Positions 10,748 through 24,299 of a stretch of DNA of 64,000 bases are shown here, piece after piece. Position numbers and translations under genes: made by a program. This DNA is from Cercis canadensis (taxonomy: Eukaryota > Streptophyta > Magnoliopsida > Fabales > Fabaceae). Position 1 is the stretch's first letter. Every line of letters starts with the position of its first letter. The stretch is from the NCBI GenBank assembly GCA_003255065.1, contig QAOA01000527.1, positions 289,383 through 353,382 on the forward strand. Reading direction: 5' to 3'. The notes beneath the pieces are model-generated. The model made no database searches. It was not told where the DNA came from and saw nothing but the letters and a program-made list of their open reading frames with translations.

Positions 10748-13700
10748 ATGCTCGGAGATGGTGATCAAACCCCCTCAAGGTACATTTATAGCTTTGACCC
10801 TTTCTCTATATTGAATTCTTACTCTATGTGTTAATGCTCTTACTTGAGCGTTGTTTCTTTTTCTACGCAACTCGAAAATTGGAATATGCAAAGATGCATT
10901 CACAGATTGATGATATATTATTTCGCATAGTAGTTTTGCATTTTTATTGAGTGATTTCTTATATTTTGGTTTTAATAATGGTATCGCCTTTCATCTATAT
11001 CTTAATTTGACCATTGAATTTCCTCTTTGGATCAATGACGGGATCTGATCAGCTCATGATTGAATTTTAAATTTATGTTTCGAAGGTATGAATTGCTGAG
11101 CATGGTAAAGAAGCACTCGAACTTACTAGGAAAGACAGTACTTGATGAGCAAGATGCTTCTGACGTTGAAATGGATATGAAATTTTGGCATGATGTCTTT
11201 GATTTGTATTTTGTCCGTGGTAAGGAGTCAAGGGGACGCCAAGATGATGATCTCGTATTTTTTGTCAGAAAATTGGTGTGTTACTTTTATTTCCAATCTT
11301 TTATGTTAACTTAGTTTTTTATCATTTGAGTAACAGTGGTTTACAAGATTGGCTTACCATTTCCTGCAACTTTAGATTATAAACTGTATTTATCCTTGTA
11401 GAAATCTTTGCTGCAGGGTTCCCATGGTTACGGTTCTAGTAATAATACAGAGAGCACTGCTCCTTATTTTGTACGCAGGTGGGCACCTAAGGTAAACTCA
11501 ACATTAAAATCTGTTAGAGCTTTATTTTCTCCTTTATCTCTTTCTAAAGTTCAAACACTTTCTAGTGTTTGCTATTAATACATTAACATTCTTCACAGAT
11601 GCCACTAGAGTGTTACAACATATTAAGCTTGACAATTGTTGCCTGTGTCCTTCCAGACACCATACTAGTATTCTAACATTCTGTGTTTTAATTGCTAAAG
11701 TTCATCGGTTTGAATGGATTACTTTTTTGACATATACTGTGGTAGCCTACCCATTGTAATGCCAAATAGCTCTGTTCACTTTTTGTCAACCAGTTGGACA
11801 ACTTAATTGATGAAACTTCTGTAGATGTGGACTGGAGGCGTTCATTTTACTTGAATTTAATTGCTCATTCCTCATTCAGTGTAACTGTAGCAATTTGCAG
11901 GTAATGTTTATCTTTCTATGATTTCCTCTCCACCATTGTCCTTCACCATGTGTGGTCTTTTAAGTGGCTTTAGAAATGCCTTAGTTTACTCTCTCTAGCG
12001 AACATGGTTGACTGCATGCATCAGTTTATTTGTATTATTGTGTACAGAAAACGAGTCTCAAATCCAGCTCCTTTTCTGGAAAATTATTAACCCTATAAAT
12101 AAATTGTTCAATGATATGGACTTTTCTGGTTAGGGACATTTTCTTTATGTTATGACTGGTACCAGAATTCTTTACAGTTTCATTGCCGTACATTAAAGAA
12201 TGTTTCGTCTTGACGTATGTCAAATTAGAATTTGTTCGTCACTTTTGCAATATCCTTCTTCTTAGGGTTGTGTGTAAACTACACAGAGGCAGTAGATTGG
12301 TTCCTTTAGTTTTTCATATTGATTTTTGTTTTATCAATATATCTGTTGACCTTAATTAGAATAATTTTCTAAATGCTGATTGAACTATTCTGCAATTTTA
12401 AAGAAGAAAACAGTTATCTGTTTGAATAGAACTCCATGAAAGGATTGTGGTAAGCGTTATGGAACTTTGGAATTTCAGATTCTTATTTCCTTTTGTTCTT
12501 CATAAACATTCCTCAAGGGAGTTTGAACTATTTGTTTATCCAGTGACCAGATTCTTCAAAATCATCAAGCTGGGCATAATACACCATTATCCCCTATATA
12601 TAAGGTAATTGCAGTCTAATGAACCTTTGTCTATCGTTTGAATTATCTGCAGTTTTGAGACTTCAAACTGTATTTTAAATTTTGAAATGAATTTAGTTCT
12701 GAACACTAGTTATGGTATTCATAAGCAAGAAAAAGAACTCATTTTACAATGTTTGTATAGACCACATCCAATTTCCTGATAGAATGCTTTTACTCCTATC
12801 AAATTACTATAACTTTGATGGTTCATTTTTCTTGGGCTGTGTTGTTTTTTCCCCCTATAATCAACCTCAACTCTTATTGATTTTGATGAAGTTGGAATTA
12901 GGGTTTTATTCCAATGAACAGGGAATGTAGCTGTAGGATCCTTCATATGAAACTTGAAGCCCAAAGCTAGTGTTTCCCAGCTACATAAATTTAATAATAG
13001 TGTCATGCAAGTTCCAAATGTCTACACGTAAATATACCTAGAAAAAGTTTTCTAATTTGGTAGTATGGCCTACTGCACATTCTCAGGTTGTAAAGACTGT
13101 TTATGCGTCCCCAAGCCGTGTAAATTTTCAATTGGACTCTTCAAAGGCAAGTATATCTATCTCCAATATATCATTGAGGAGAAAGAAGGACTACTATCTT
13201 CTTGAGGCATCCTTATCCACGATGACACTGTCATTAACATGTATCTAGGAAGTGGAGACGACACCTGCTTATCCAGATATATGTTTTGCAGTGGATGACT
13301 TTGACTCCACTTTTGATGCAGTGGTAATATACTCGTTTTAGTTAGTTATTGAATTTTGAATCCCATTGTTACATCTAGAATTTTCAAGTACTTAATTTTC
13401 TCAATATTTTTAATCAAGTAAGCTATCATTTGCTGTGTCCAAGAATGATAATTGGAGTACCAGGACTGATTCACAGTTTCATACATTTCTTGTTTTTCTA
13501 GGTCGTTGTATATTCACATAATGGCCTCAAGATGCTCCATTTTGCTTTTAACATGAGGAGAAACTTTTATTTTTCTAAAAAAATGCAGAGAAACAGTCAA
13601 TAATTTTGGCAAATATCAATGACTCTCTTGTTAAAAGCTAATGATTGTGTTATAATGTTAAGAGCTAAAAAAATCTGATCAATATAGAAACGGTCAGAAA

Positions 13701-16606
13701 TAACTAGCACCATGTTTTCCTTACTGTAATATTTCTTCATTTCTGCATGTTGTATTTATCTTTTCTGAGAATACTTCCTTGGTTACTCCTTTTTTCAATC
13801 TTCTTAATTTACCCCCTTTATCTAGGAATGAAGGATATTCTGAAGTATTTTGCATTCTAATTCTGGTGCTTTTATAAAATCAATCTTGATTATTTTGTTT
13901 CTACAGGTTTTGACTGAAAAGGACCATTGCTATTGTGTAGTTCTTAACGCACATGATGGGGCAGCGTTTCCTCGTGAAAATGATTCCAGTACTAGTGACA
14001 ATCCTCCTTTGAGTGTTGATCCTAACTCTGCAAAGAAAAAGGATACTAAGGTTTGGTCAGTTGTCAGTTACTTTTGGAACGAATACCATTCTCTGTCAGA
14101 ATTTTTGAATTTCTGATTGATGGCTTCTGGTTCAGAGATACTTCAATCAATTTCTTCGTCCCTCATGTGCTTGTCGTATAATGTCCTACAGAGTAGATTC
14201 TATACTACACTGCATTTTAGTAAATAACATGTGGTATAAACAGTTGTCACTTTTGTAGATGGTAGTGCTCAAGTATTGCTTGTAATCATTCTTGGAAACT
14301 GAATAATTATCTTGACATCCTTGTTATCTGTTAGTTACTCAGTTGACATTTTAATAAATTGAAACTATTGCTACTAATTTTGCATATTTTGGATATATAA
14401 ACTCATTGGCCACTTATAGTGACAGAATAAACTGATAAATTCAGGACTAATGAGAAATTATAATTAGCTTACTGAAGTCCACAATGGTTCCAGAAAACAT
14501 TGGTTTTAATGTAGAAATTGTTGCATTTTCTGTGAACTATTTCTATTAACCTATCTAAACAAACTAGATGAGAATTCAAACAGAGTCTAGGACTTGCTTC
14601 CCTCTGTACCGTACCCAGGATTATATGAATTTTAGAACAGAGTCCCAGTCTAGTACTAAAAAACCATACCTTATTGTATATAAATGAAGTATTGTTTTCA
14701 AAATAGCTCTCTGAAGTATCTTTCTAGATGAGTGCATTTAGAAATGCTACTCTGTAGCAGAAGTGCTTAAATGATCAATTTGTGGGCATTGTGACTCTCT
14801 GTTGGTTGCGATTTGCAGCTTACCCTTTTCTCTGGATTTGTCAGCTACCAGATGGTTCGAGATGCATATGATGGTAATTTTCCTCTGGTACACTCTATTT
14901 GGATATTTGCTTCCTCTATAATTCAGCATGATTTCGGAAATGATTCATCAACAAAATGAATGATTGCAGACTTATTTTTTACAGAGTTGACATCTTGTAT
15001 CACCTGGGAAATTTATCATGATATCTGGACATAACTTGTCATTATGTGTATTGTGAACCTAATAAATTTTAATATGGAATCAACTGTGATCAGGAAATAT
15101 TATTTATCCTTACTAGAAAACCTCATTGCTCAATTAGACTATGTTAATTCATCAATATAATTAAGTTAATAACATCTTCAATGCTTAAAGCACGTTGATA
15201 CTGCAGATTAATCTTAGGTAGTCTCCTCCGTTTTCTGACAAAGAGACCTTTATGGCTTTATCACATATATTCTGTCAATGTGCCACTGTGTTCTATGGAA
15301 TAGAAGATGATATATGTAGAGATTTCCAAGTTTCTTATATTTTGCATTTTCAATGGATGCCATAAACCTGTATATCAGTTGCCTCACTTACATATTCCCT
15401 CTTGCCAAATTGCAGCTGGCAGGTCTCGATTTGGGAGCCTTTTATCTGGAGGTCACTCTCCTGGCAAAACAGACAGGATTTACATGAAAGGTCCTGGAGG
15501 CCGTGGGGAAGTTGAAGTAGCTGTCTCTGGTGTTGTAGGTAAGCAACTTCTTTCTTTGTGGGATTTTATGAATCTCCTAATGACATGCTAGAGATTCATT
15601 TTCACCATCTAGGAAGAAGAGATAAGGATAAAGTATGACTTGATGTTCATCAGCTGAAACATATTTGACACGTTCTTTTCTGCTTTTGGTGTTGCATGAT
15701 CCCTAATTGAACCATTATTCTGTCAAGGTAGCTAGCTTTTCCAAACTAGTTATAGAGTTGAATACTTCAGTAGATTCATCAAAGCCTCACAGGCAATCAT
15801 TTTTGCATGATTATTCTTGCCCAAGTTTCTGGAAAAATGATCTCCAATGATTGTCAAATGTATTAAGAAGCTCCCTCTTGGACTCATGCATGTTTCTATG
15901 TGTAGTTAAAGTTCCAATTCTGTTGTGTAAAAGGTAGATGGGGAAAAAAAAATTAGTGAAATGGAATCTTTCTATTGCAATATCAGATCAAAGTCAGCAG
16001 GATTCAGGCCCTTTTTCACCAGTTATATCAAAGAAAGGATTTGGGATTGGTTCAATTGTCCGCAGAGCAGCATCTGTTGCATCAGTTGCAGCAAAGCATG
16101 CTTATGCAGCAGCCTCTGCCTCTAGCTCCAATTTTGATGAAGAAATAGTACCTCTGAAATGCAGCTTAATGTCGATATCATTGCCTTGGGAAAATATAGC
16201 ATATGATCTTCTGTTTAAGGTGAGGTTTGTGTTGACCTGCTATTGATAAATGAAATGAGATTGCTTTTAGGAAATTGTTATCTGCTTTGTATCTGGCCTC
16301 AAACAATTTGCTTGGTCAGGGCATGCACCCGTATTTAGCTAATCTTTAATGGTATTCGTATTGCTTGTTGGACTTACTTAAATTTCATGTCTATTATCAG
16401 CCTGTGCTATTAAATCAAATAGACTAACAAGCTGAATGACATGGTGGGACATGGTTTTGTTCTCGTGTGTTAATCTGTTGATTTATTTCTCATCAGCATT
16501 ATCCACTTGCTTTTTTTCTCATCAGCATTAATCCACTTGCTTTTGAGAGTACTTATAGTAACAATGTAATTGTTATTTTTAGGGAGCTCCTCCAGTGAAC
16601 ATGTGA
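10748..16606 (+). CDS. CW7: DUF2045 / KIAA0930-type protein (CW7 homologue)
   Basis: Conserved eukaryotic protein of unknown biochemical role, related to human KIAA0930. Exons: 10748-10779, 11086-11275, 11417-11491, 11794-11900, 12544-12604, 13087-13146, 13249-13323, 13907-14050, 14819-14873, 15416-15538, 15987-16219, 16583-16606, giving 392 aa. Signature blocks, in the same order as in the animal protein, are FWHDVFDLYFVRG, RQDDDLVFFVRKL, VDWRRSFYLNLI, VYASPSRVNFQLDSSK, YPDICFAVDDFDSTFDAV, RIYMKGPGGRGEVEVAVSGV and the C-terminal LLFKGAPPVNM. I see no signal peptide or membrane span. Intron 6 starts with GC (AAAG|GCAAGT) and is needed to keep frame. The symbol CW7 (At1g59520) is from memory and fits the gene order with the bZIP and kinesin that follow. 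Confidence 0.9.
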
Positions 16607-19600
16607 CCATCTGATTTTCCTGTTGGTGCAATGGAAAAAGAAATGGAGAACAAGCACAGAATTACTAAGCTGTATATTGGAATTCGTTTCTATCTTCGGA
16701 CGGTTTGTCTATAGTGCATGCCGCATGTGCGCGCACAAATGTGGGCAGTTGGGTTAGGTATCTCGGGGCAATTTGTTGAATCTAGTTGGTATATCTGTTG
16801 GATTATGGTAGTTGCCAGTGCCACACTACCAATTGCCAGGTTCGCGAGTAAGGTAGGCTCTTTTATATATGTTTGTTCTTCTCCACATCCCAGTTCCCCT
16901 GCAAAAAGTAATAATAAAAAGAAAGACACAAGTCGCAGATAAAAGAAGCCAAAATTGAAGCAAGCAGCAATTACTAGGAGACGTATCAAGGAAAATTAAA
17001 CAAAAATAATTACTCATATCGATGAAGCATATTCTGCAGCATACAAACGAATATATACTTGCAAGAAAATAGTCTTATCGTGCACGTTCTTTCTTTGTAT
17101 TTTTCCCTCCTTGGCAGCTCCTCTGGTTTGCTTTCTTCACGCGTTACAGATGCTTGTAATAAACGCTGTTGTGCATTAAATATTTCTATTGGGTAGTTTT
17201 GCGATTCTTGACCAGAAAAAAATTAGCAATTTGCATCTGCAAGATAATATTATGCAATATTTTTCCTGAGCGATATCTTGCTTTGTAATTAAATCCGATA
17301 TTAAAATATGCCTCTTACTGGATGTCTGTATCTGATCCTGATGATAAATTATGCTTCGTGGAATGAAACTTGCCGCATGATCCTTTTCACCACGTTCTTT
17401 CTTGTTTGTTGTAGACTTGCTTTTGGGTGTTTCTTTAGGTTTTTCAGATTTTACATCTTTGGTATAAGATTAATTCTCGTTCAGCTTTAGTATGCCCTGA
17501 TCATTAGTATTTAAGTGTAGTTTAAGTTTTTGATATTATTTTAGAATTCACTTCACATGGAATTCAGTCTATCAAAGACTTGTGAGGCCCTATCTAATCT
17601 ACCAACGGAAACATACGAAAGGTAAAATTTCTGAGGTCCAACTGTAGCTTGTGTGGCTTCACAAGCATGCTAAGAAATAACTAATGGGAGAACCTTAGCG
17701 ATGAGAGCATGACTGAGCTCTTTCCTGTTTTTTTTTTTAAAAAAAATTAGGCAGATGCATGCGGCAACATTCCTCTACTGGCTACACGTGTAAAACCATC
17801 TTTTGTTTTTTGGCCATACTTTTGTGTAAAACCATCTACCATGTGCCTCGTCATCGTACATAAAAATATCACTGTTGCACAAGGTTACAACTTAACGAAG
17901 TGTATAATACTTTTTGCCATGTTCCTGCCTCCCATTAAACCTCCAATCTTGACAAGTATTTAAGTTCAATCCCCTGGTAAACCATGCCAACCGTTTAAAT
18001 GTTTAATCTTTTCCTCAATTTAGGTTAACCAAACGTGTTTGTTAATTTTGAACAGCAAGGAGCAGTAAATGTTAAAAATTGAAAAGTGTATTGGGTAATA
18101 GCCAATTTTATTAAAAAATGGTTGAAAGTAAAGAGAGTGAAAATTGACAAAATGTCAATTTTTTCTCCGTCGTCACCTTTACTTCGTCCATTTTTACTGC
18201 TAAATATTAATTAATACTTTAACCAGTTCTCTTGAATAATCAGGTCACCATCACATGCCGGTAGTATTTGACTGTTTTAATATCCCCTGCAATGTTGTAA
18301 TCTCCAAATTGAACTGTCTCACCCAAAGCCAAAGCGGGCTGATTAAATTATGATGATTTATGATAATAAATATACCCTATTAGGCTGTTATTGATCCCAT
18401 TATGACCTTAGCCACAGGAGATGTGATGGTACTGATATGGCCGGCTTAAGAGGGGCGAGAAGGTAAAAGCAAGGGAAACAGGGCAGTTGCTAAAAGAACA
18501 TACTACACACATTTGATAAATAAAGGGGGCACCCAAATGTCTATTAAAATTAAAATTTACTTGCAGCAGCACATGCAACCTACTTTGACACACTAAAAGA
18601 CGCAGTAGCTGAATTCTCTTTATTTCATTAAACTAATCAAGGTTAACAAAAACGGCAATAGAAGGGTTGCACGTTAGCCTCCACTCGAAGTCGCTTTAAA
18701 TTTTGTTAATAGGTCCAGGGGAACCAACCACCCTAGAATTAATGCTCAACTAAGAAAACTACCCAAGAATATTCCTTTCTATTAAGTATTAGATAATTTG
18801 GAAAGGAACTGGATAGAAATGTTTATAAGTAGAGTAATAATAATTGTTTTTTTTTTCTTTTTATCTAACTCAAATTTTGTCACATGTCATGTCACAAGAT
18901 TTGTCACTATATGCACATTACCCTTATCATTATATGTATATTTGGATTAGTTCGCATTAATTTGGAAGTAGAACTAGCTTGCTAGTTCTTCCCTCACTAG
19001 GAATGAAAATAATGCATTTTCACAGTTGCAACCTTCAAGAATATATACTTTATAGGAGTAAATCCATACAGACAAAAAAAAAAAANAAAAGAGTGAAGCA
19101 TAAATATTTAAAATAAACAATATATCAAATTCTTCCACCGGAATGAAACTCACCAAAACCCAAATAAGAAAACTGTGGTTATGTGTCAAGTTAGCATCAA
19201 ATATGAACTTTGCGAAGTGATTGAATTAATGATTGAATGAAAGGCGTGGGTGGGAGAGAAAATAAATTTGTAGAGACAATAGATAGAGTTGATGTTCCAC
19301 GTACTAAACACTAATTAGTCCACCTTCACCTTAATTTGTTTCTTTAATTTAAAATGTATGTTGGCGGCAACTTTGAGGGGAGGGCCTTCTATTCACCGTA
19401 TGTGATGTGCGTACTTAGAATGACTTCGGCGCATACATTATGTGTCTGGTAACTTTCTAATCCGATTTGTTTGTTTATGAGTTTTTGTTTGATTCTTCGT
19501 CATTAAGCTAAAGCTAATCTTTCTATTCTCTTACCATAAGAAAAAAAAGCAAAAAATAGATCTCACTATCTCAGTGACAGTTCCCCACCACCATGCCACC

Positions 19601-19785
19601 TCACATTAAAGTTGCATTCGAATAGATGGTCTACAGCAACTTGTTCTTTTTTTTTAGGTAAAATTAAAGACACCCATACGTACATCTGATTTTTACTTTT
19701 AATTTTTTTGGACAAATGTGCCCTTGCTTTAATGCCTTTCCAAAATCTTTTGCTCTGGTGGACCCACTGTGTTCTCCTCTTCGTC
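16607..19785. other. 3' UTR of CW7 homologue, then intergenic sequence
   Basis: The first few hundred bases are probably 3' UTR. The rest is AT-rich with short homopolymers (17730-17750, 18847-18857) and a single N inside an A-run at 19086. Short open frames such as 16690-16989 (minus) have no domain and look like chance. Confidence 0.5.
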
Positions 19786-19796
19786 CTTTAAATACC
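19786..19796 (+). promoter_or_regulatory. Probable TATA box of the bZIP gene
   Basis: CCTTTAAATACCC lies about 90 bp before the chosen ATG, which fits a TATA element with a short leader. This placement argues that the open frame extending upstream to 19716 is mostly untranscribed and that translation begins at 19881. Confidence 0.45.
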
Positions 19797-19880
19797 CGTG
19801 TCCGACGCTTCGGTTCTTCCCTTTTCCCCTCCTTCCCTCCCTCCGGTTTATTCTTTGAATTTAGCCGTTTTGCTGCAGCC

Positions 19881-20318
19881 ATGTTCTTCTTCGACGACGA
19901 AGCGGTTCAGTTCCCATTCCCATGTCCGGTTCTTGAAACTATGCTTACTGCAGGTGAAATACAGGAGTTGTTGAGTCTCATTGATCAATCAGGTGACCCG
20001 ACCAGCCCGAACTCCGGTTCGCAAGAATCGAACCGGTCGGTTTACTCAACGGACGAAAGAAAGCGCAGACGCATGCTATCAAACCGGGAGTCAGCACGAC
20101 GGTCCCGCTGGAGAAAGAAGCAGCATTTAGACAACCTGACGAACAAAGCGAAGCGCTTGAAAATTGAAAACCGAGAACTGAAAACCCGGTTAGGCATGAT
20201 CATGCACCATCATCTCCTAGTATCCGGACAGAATGAGCAACTAAGATCCGAATCCATATCCCTTTTTACCAGACTTTCGGATCTATATCGGATTTTAGGT
20301 ACTATGCATTCCCAATAG
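19881..20318 (+). CDS. BZIP4: bZIP transcription factor, group S-like (bZIP4 homologue)
   Basis: Nuclear DNA-binding protein of the short, intron-less plant bZIP class, 145 aa. The basic region NRESARRSR shows the invariant N-x7-R that contacts ACGT-type sites. The zipper follows with hydrophobic residues every seventh position, the first exactly ten residues after that arginine: L, L, L, I, V, L. The acidic N-terminus (FFFDDE) and single-exon structure fit group S. The frame is open upstream to 19716, but a TATA-like element at 19786 and the usual family length favour the ATG at 19881. Its place between the CW7 and KIN-7N homologues matches bZIP4 (At1g59530) in Arabidopsis, as I recall it; sequence alone would support only group S. 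Confidence 0.88.
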   Translation: MFFFDDEAVQFPFPCPVLETMLTAGEIQELLSLIDQSGDPTSPNSGSQESNRSVYSTDERKRRRMLSNRESARRSRWRKKQHLDNLTNKAKRLKIENRELKTRLGMIMHHHLLVSGQNEQLRSESISLFTRLSDLYRILGTMHSQ

Positions 20319-21110
20319 GCGTTAACAAAACATCATAATACGAAACTATCAGATTAAGCACGCCTCCTTCACTATGCAATAAAGCTCTTAAACTATAAAA
20401 TATAGAGCTCTCTCTCTCTCTCTCTCCTTTTCTTTCACGTACTCAACCATAGGACCTAGGTTGGTGCATGAAGGTGTGGAAAAAAAATGTTAGCAAGTTG
20501 TTTCTTTTCTTGTTTTAGTAGAAGAAATGTAGTGGTTTCGGGAAGCCCCACGTTGTTGGAAGTACCCTGTAAAGATTTGAGGTTCTACTTTTTGATCCTG
20601 TACGTTGTTCAACTTTTTTTTTTCCTTTTTCTTTTTCTTTTTTGCCCCTTCTGATGAGTAGCAAGCTTTTGTAAAAGAGTGTTACTTTGATAGGGATTAG
20701 GAATCGGGAATTAGTGAAGTGGTAAAAATAGTAGGCTCCACTGCAAGCTGATGTGTTAGGAGAGCTCAGAGCTGGCGAGCTAGCTAATTATTTGCCTTTG
20801 ATGGAGTATATATATTGTTGGTATCAAGGTGCATGGTCATTGGTCACGTTGCCATGTAAATTAATTAATTAATTATTAATAATGATAATAATAATAATAA
20901 TAATAATGTCTTATCATTATATATGAATGGACAAAAACCAAACCAGGAATCCCATGTTGTTTCTTCTTTTATTGTCTTTTGGATATGATCTTTGATTCAA
21001 CAATGGACTTGGTAGGTCGACAAAGATATTGCGGCTCCATCTGTCTATCTCTCTCTTCTCCCAGCCGGGGGCGAAAGGAAAAATTAAAAAAAAATAAATA
21101 AATAATAAAA

Positions 21111-21118
<8 letters not shown>

Positions 21119-21151
<33 letters not shown>
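21119..21151. repeat. (AT)n microsatellite
   Basis: About 16 uninterrupted AT units preceded by an A-rich tract. Slippage makes the exact length unreliable. Confidence 0.9.
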
Positions 21152-21153
<2 letters not shown>

Positions 21154-21360
21154 TTAAAAACAAAGCACAAGAAAATGAAATGAATAAAGAGAAAAAATAA
21201 TGCATGCATGGTCAAAAATGGGGTCGTAAGGTCACCCAGGACCCAACGCATGTGAATGATTCCTTGTTTATCATGTGATGGAAATTACTTTCTATTACTA
21301 CCTAGACTTAGCCACATTAAAGGTAAGGGATTATAATTCTTTCTGACGCTGTCACTGTTC

Positions 21361-21392
<32 letters not shown>

Positions 21393-21673
21393 CCTTAACT
21401 CCTAATTAATTCATATATCAAATTCCATTGCATAATTATATATTTGATCAGATATATTATAAATTAGATAGAAGATGGGGAGAAAATCTTAATGAAGTGA
21501 AAGTATAATTTTGGTTAATGAAAGAAATATTATATCTTATCTAAGTATCCATAGTTTTTTTTCCTTTCAAATATATATATGCTTGTCTGTATTACAATTA
21601 AGTTTTATATATGTATGTTTTGCTCTTTTTAATTTATAGACATGCACTTGATTTCTTAAAAAAAAAAAAAAAG

Positions 21674-21695
21674 GAGAGAGAGAGAGAGAGAGAGA
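21674..21695. repeat. (GA)n microsatellite
   Basis: About 11 uninterrupted GA units directly after an A-run. Confidence 0.9.
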
Positions 21696-23949
21696 CATTT
21701 GATTTATTTTATAGTGTGTTTGGTGATAGTAAAAGTGAAAAATGAGAAGGTATAATATATATATGCATTTATGTAAATGATTTATATGTATCCCAAAATT
21801 TTAACACATTTATTTTTCACTTTCCCATTTTCATGCATATCAAACACACCCTAAAAATGAAAAGAATACAAGGAGAATAAACAACGTATTTGATCATATG
21901 ATGCATTCATGATTTGATACATTGCTTATTTTCGCTTATCTACTTATTCTAATTCACTATCAGACCAATACACCAGTTAATTTAATGATCATATATCCAA
22001 GTTATTAATACTTTCACCAACATCTGGTCATTAGTCAATTTAATATCTTCTCAAGGCTAACTAATTGCGTCGATAGTGCGAATGCATACTAGCCCCAGAA
22101 GTGGTTGATATGGCAGCATTTTGCCATTATTAATATGATCATATACTGAGTGCCTAAAATATCACGGCAGAATTTCAAAATTACTGCACATATACTAAAT
22201 ATCTGTATAGGTTAGGTAAGATACTCATCACAGCATTATTCATTACCTAAAATTAGTGATGTTACCAAAAAAAGAAAAACTTAAAACTAGTGAGTCGTGG
22301 TCTGCTAAAATCACCGAACAAGGACCTTTTTGTCTGGCGTTTATTAAGTATCGGTTCTATTATCATGCAACATACTATCACTGATCTTATGATGCTGGAT
22401 ACTGCATATATACAATTGTTTTTTCCCATATGAGTTAATTTGGCCTCAGATCTTACTAAAACATATCAATCATTTAACATTACACAATACTGTTTTTGGG
22501 ACCCCATTCAATGACTTAAGTCGTCATCTATTAAGATTAAAATTGCACGTGTTGTCAGAGTCCAACATATAAGTGAATCAAATATTTGGTGGCTGAAAAT
22601 TTTTCAAATCAATTAATAAATAATATACAAAAACGTTATCTCTGGGATATAGTTGTTAAATATCCTGAAAATTAATTTTTTTGCGTACTCTCGAGATTTC
22701 AAACTTTAGCAATTCAGCATGAACCAAAAATTAGAAAGTGTAATCCACATTAGAAAAAAAAAAAAAAAAAAAAAAAAAGAAAGTGTGATAACAATATTTT
22801 AAATCTAAATATATATCGACAATTATGTTTCCCATGTTCAATCATTGACGAAACAAATAAAGATGAGCGTGTACATTGAAATCATGGACTGTCTACCTTA
22901 CAAGGTCACTATCTCTTTTTGATGAAGGCATCCTTTTTTATCCAAGTGCAGAGAATGGATTTGAATTTCAGATTTGTAGACCCATGAAATCCACAAAGAA
23001 TCATTCTCAAAAAATTAAAAAAGGGAAAAAGAATAAACGAGACGAGAGGATTATATACCCCATAAAAGTAACAATATCCAATCACCATATATACAACTGT
23101 ATGCATAAGCGTTGTTCTTCCATTGGCTCATCGTGGTTGCTTGTTGACCATAGTTTTGATTTATAAAATTTTGATGCCCTTCTCTGATCTGTTTCATCCT
23201 CTTTCTTCAGAAGCAATTTCTTAGAACTAACCAGAATTTTTTGTTGTTGCTAAGTATAAAGAAAGTTAGAGGTGTTGTCTTTTGACCTTGTAACGCTGAT
23301 TAGACAAATTGACAATGAACTCAAAGACAGCTTTAGTTCTAGAAAAGCATGATGAGGACAACAATATCTGATATCAATCCATGAATATTGTACATTATTA
23401 TTTGTGGTTATAACCTGTTTAATGGATAAGACAAATACTTTTACTATCGATTCACTTGATTGAATATATTTTTTCCGAGGACTGACTTCCTTTTCTTCAA
23501 AGTTGATCATCAATCTTTATTCCACTAGAGTAATGTTAATTATTCCTAGTGTCTCATTCACGATCAAAATTGAAAAGGAGAAACTAATTGTAATTAATTT
23601 TCCTTGGCTTCAATTTTACATTTTTACCTGTAAACTTATTGATAAAACTTATTTTTCGTATAACAAATAAATTTGTTTCAATATTTCTTAAAAAAAAAAC
23701 ATTTTCAGTTTTGGCTTTTCTTTTTTGCCTTTTATAGTTTGGTTTACGATATATATATAATATATTTTTTGGGCATATGACAAACAAAGAAGTTGGAATC
23801 CAAAATCTCCTAATAACTACATAAATCACTTTTAATGACTTATAAATATATTTTTTTAGGTTGATTTGTGTGTGTGTGTGTGTGTTTTTTTTTTTGCTGC
23901 TGATTATTTTTTTGGTCAAAATTAGGATTTCTGTTAAAGGAATAAAAAT

Positions 23950-24135
23950 AGAGAAGTTGGCCCGTCACGTTCGTAGGCCCAAATTAACATTGAATGGGCC
24001 TTGGGCTTCATATATTATCGTGTAATTTATAGGCCCTTTTTTAGCTAGCCCAATTTGTAACCCGTGGGCTCATCATCCATATACAATGTGAGTTTCTTGT
24101 AGCAAAGAAAAAAAACATTGGCCCAAAGATCTTAA
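23950..24135 (+). promoter_or_regulatory. Site II (TCP-type) motif cluster upstream of KIN-7N
   Basis: Within about 180 bp there are repeated GGCCC/TGGGCY motifs: TTGGCCCG, TAGGCCCAAATT, ATGGGCCTTGGGCTTC, TAGGCCC, GTGGGCTC and TTGGCCCAAAG. Such TGGGCY elements bind TCP factors and are common in promoters of plant proliferation genes, which suits a division-linked kinesin. The start codon is at 24300. Confidence 0.55.
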
Positions 24136-24299
24136 TGTCATAAAACGAAGAAGCAAGGGGATTTGCGTAAATTAAGAAAATTCAAATTCGTAAAGCGTTT
24201 AAAAGCACCAGAGCCCGCCTTCTGCCATTTCTAGATCGGAGACGAAGAAGCAGCAGCAGCAAAGGGCAAAGCCAAATAGTGAGTGTGAGTGATAGGTCA

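Larger units (their letters stand above)
20319..23940. other. AT-rich intergenic region with microsatellites
   Basis: No gene was recognised. It contains (CT)n at 20407-20427, (TAA)n at 20884-20907, (AT)n at 21119-21151, a T/A homopolymer pair near 21361-21391, (GA)n at 21674-21695, an A-run near 22755-22778 and (TG)n at 23867-23884. The open frames at 22876-23166 and 23584-23919 are low in complexity and unsupported. Confidence 0.6.

Noticed and set aside
16690..16989. 99-aa open frame (minus) behind CW7
   Set aside because: Antisense to the CW7 3' UTR, hydrophobic and low in complexity, with no family match.
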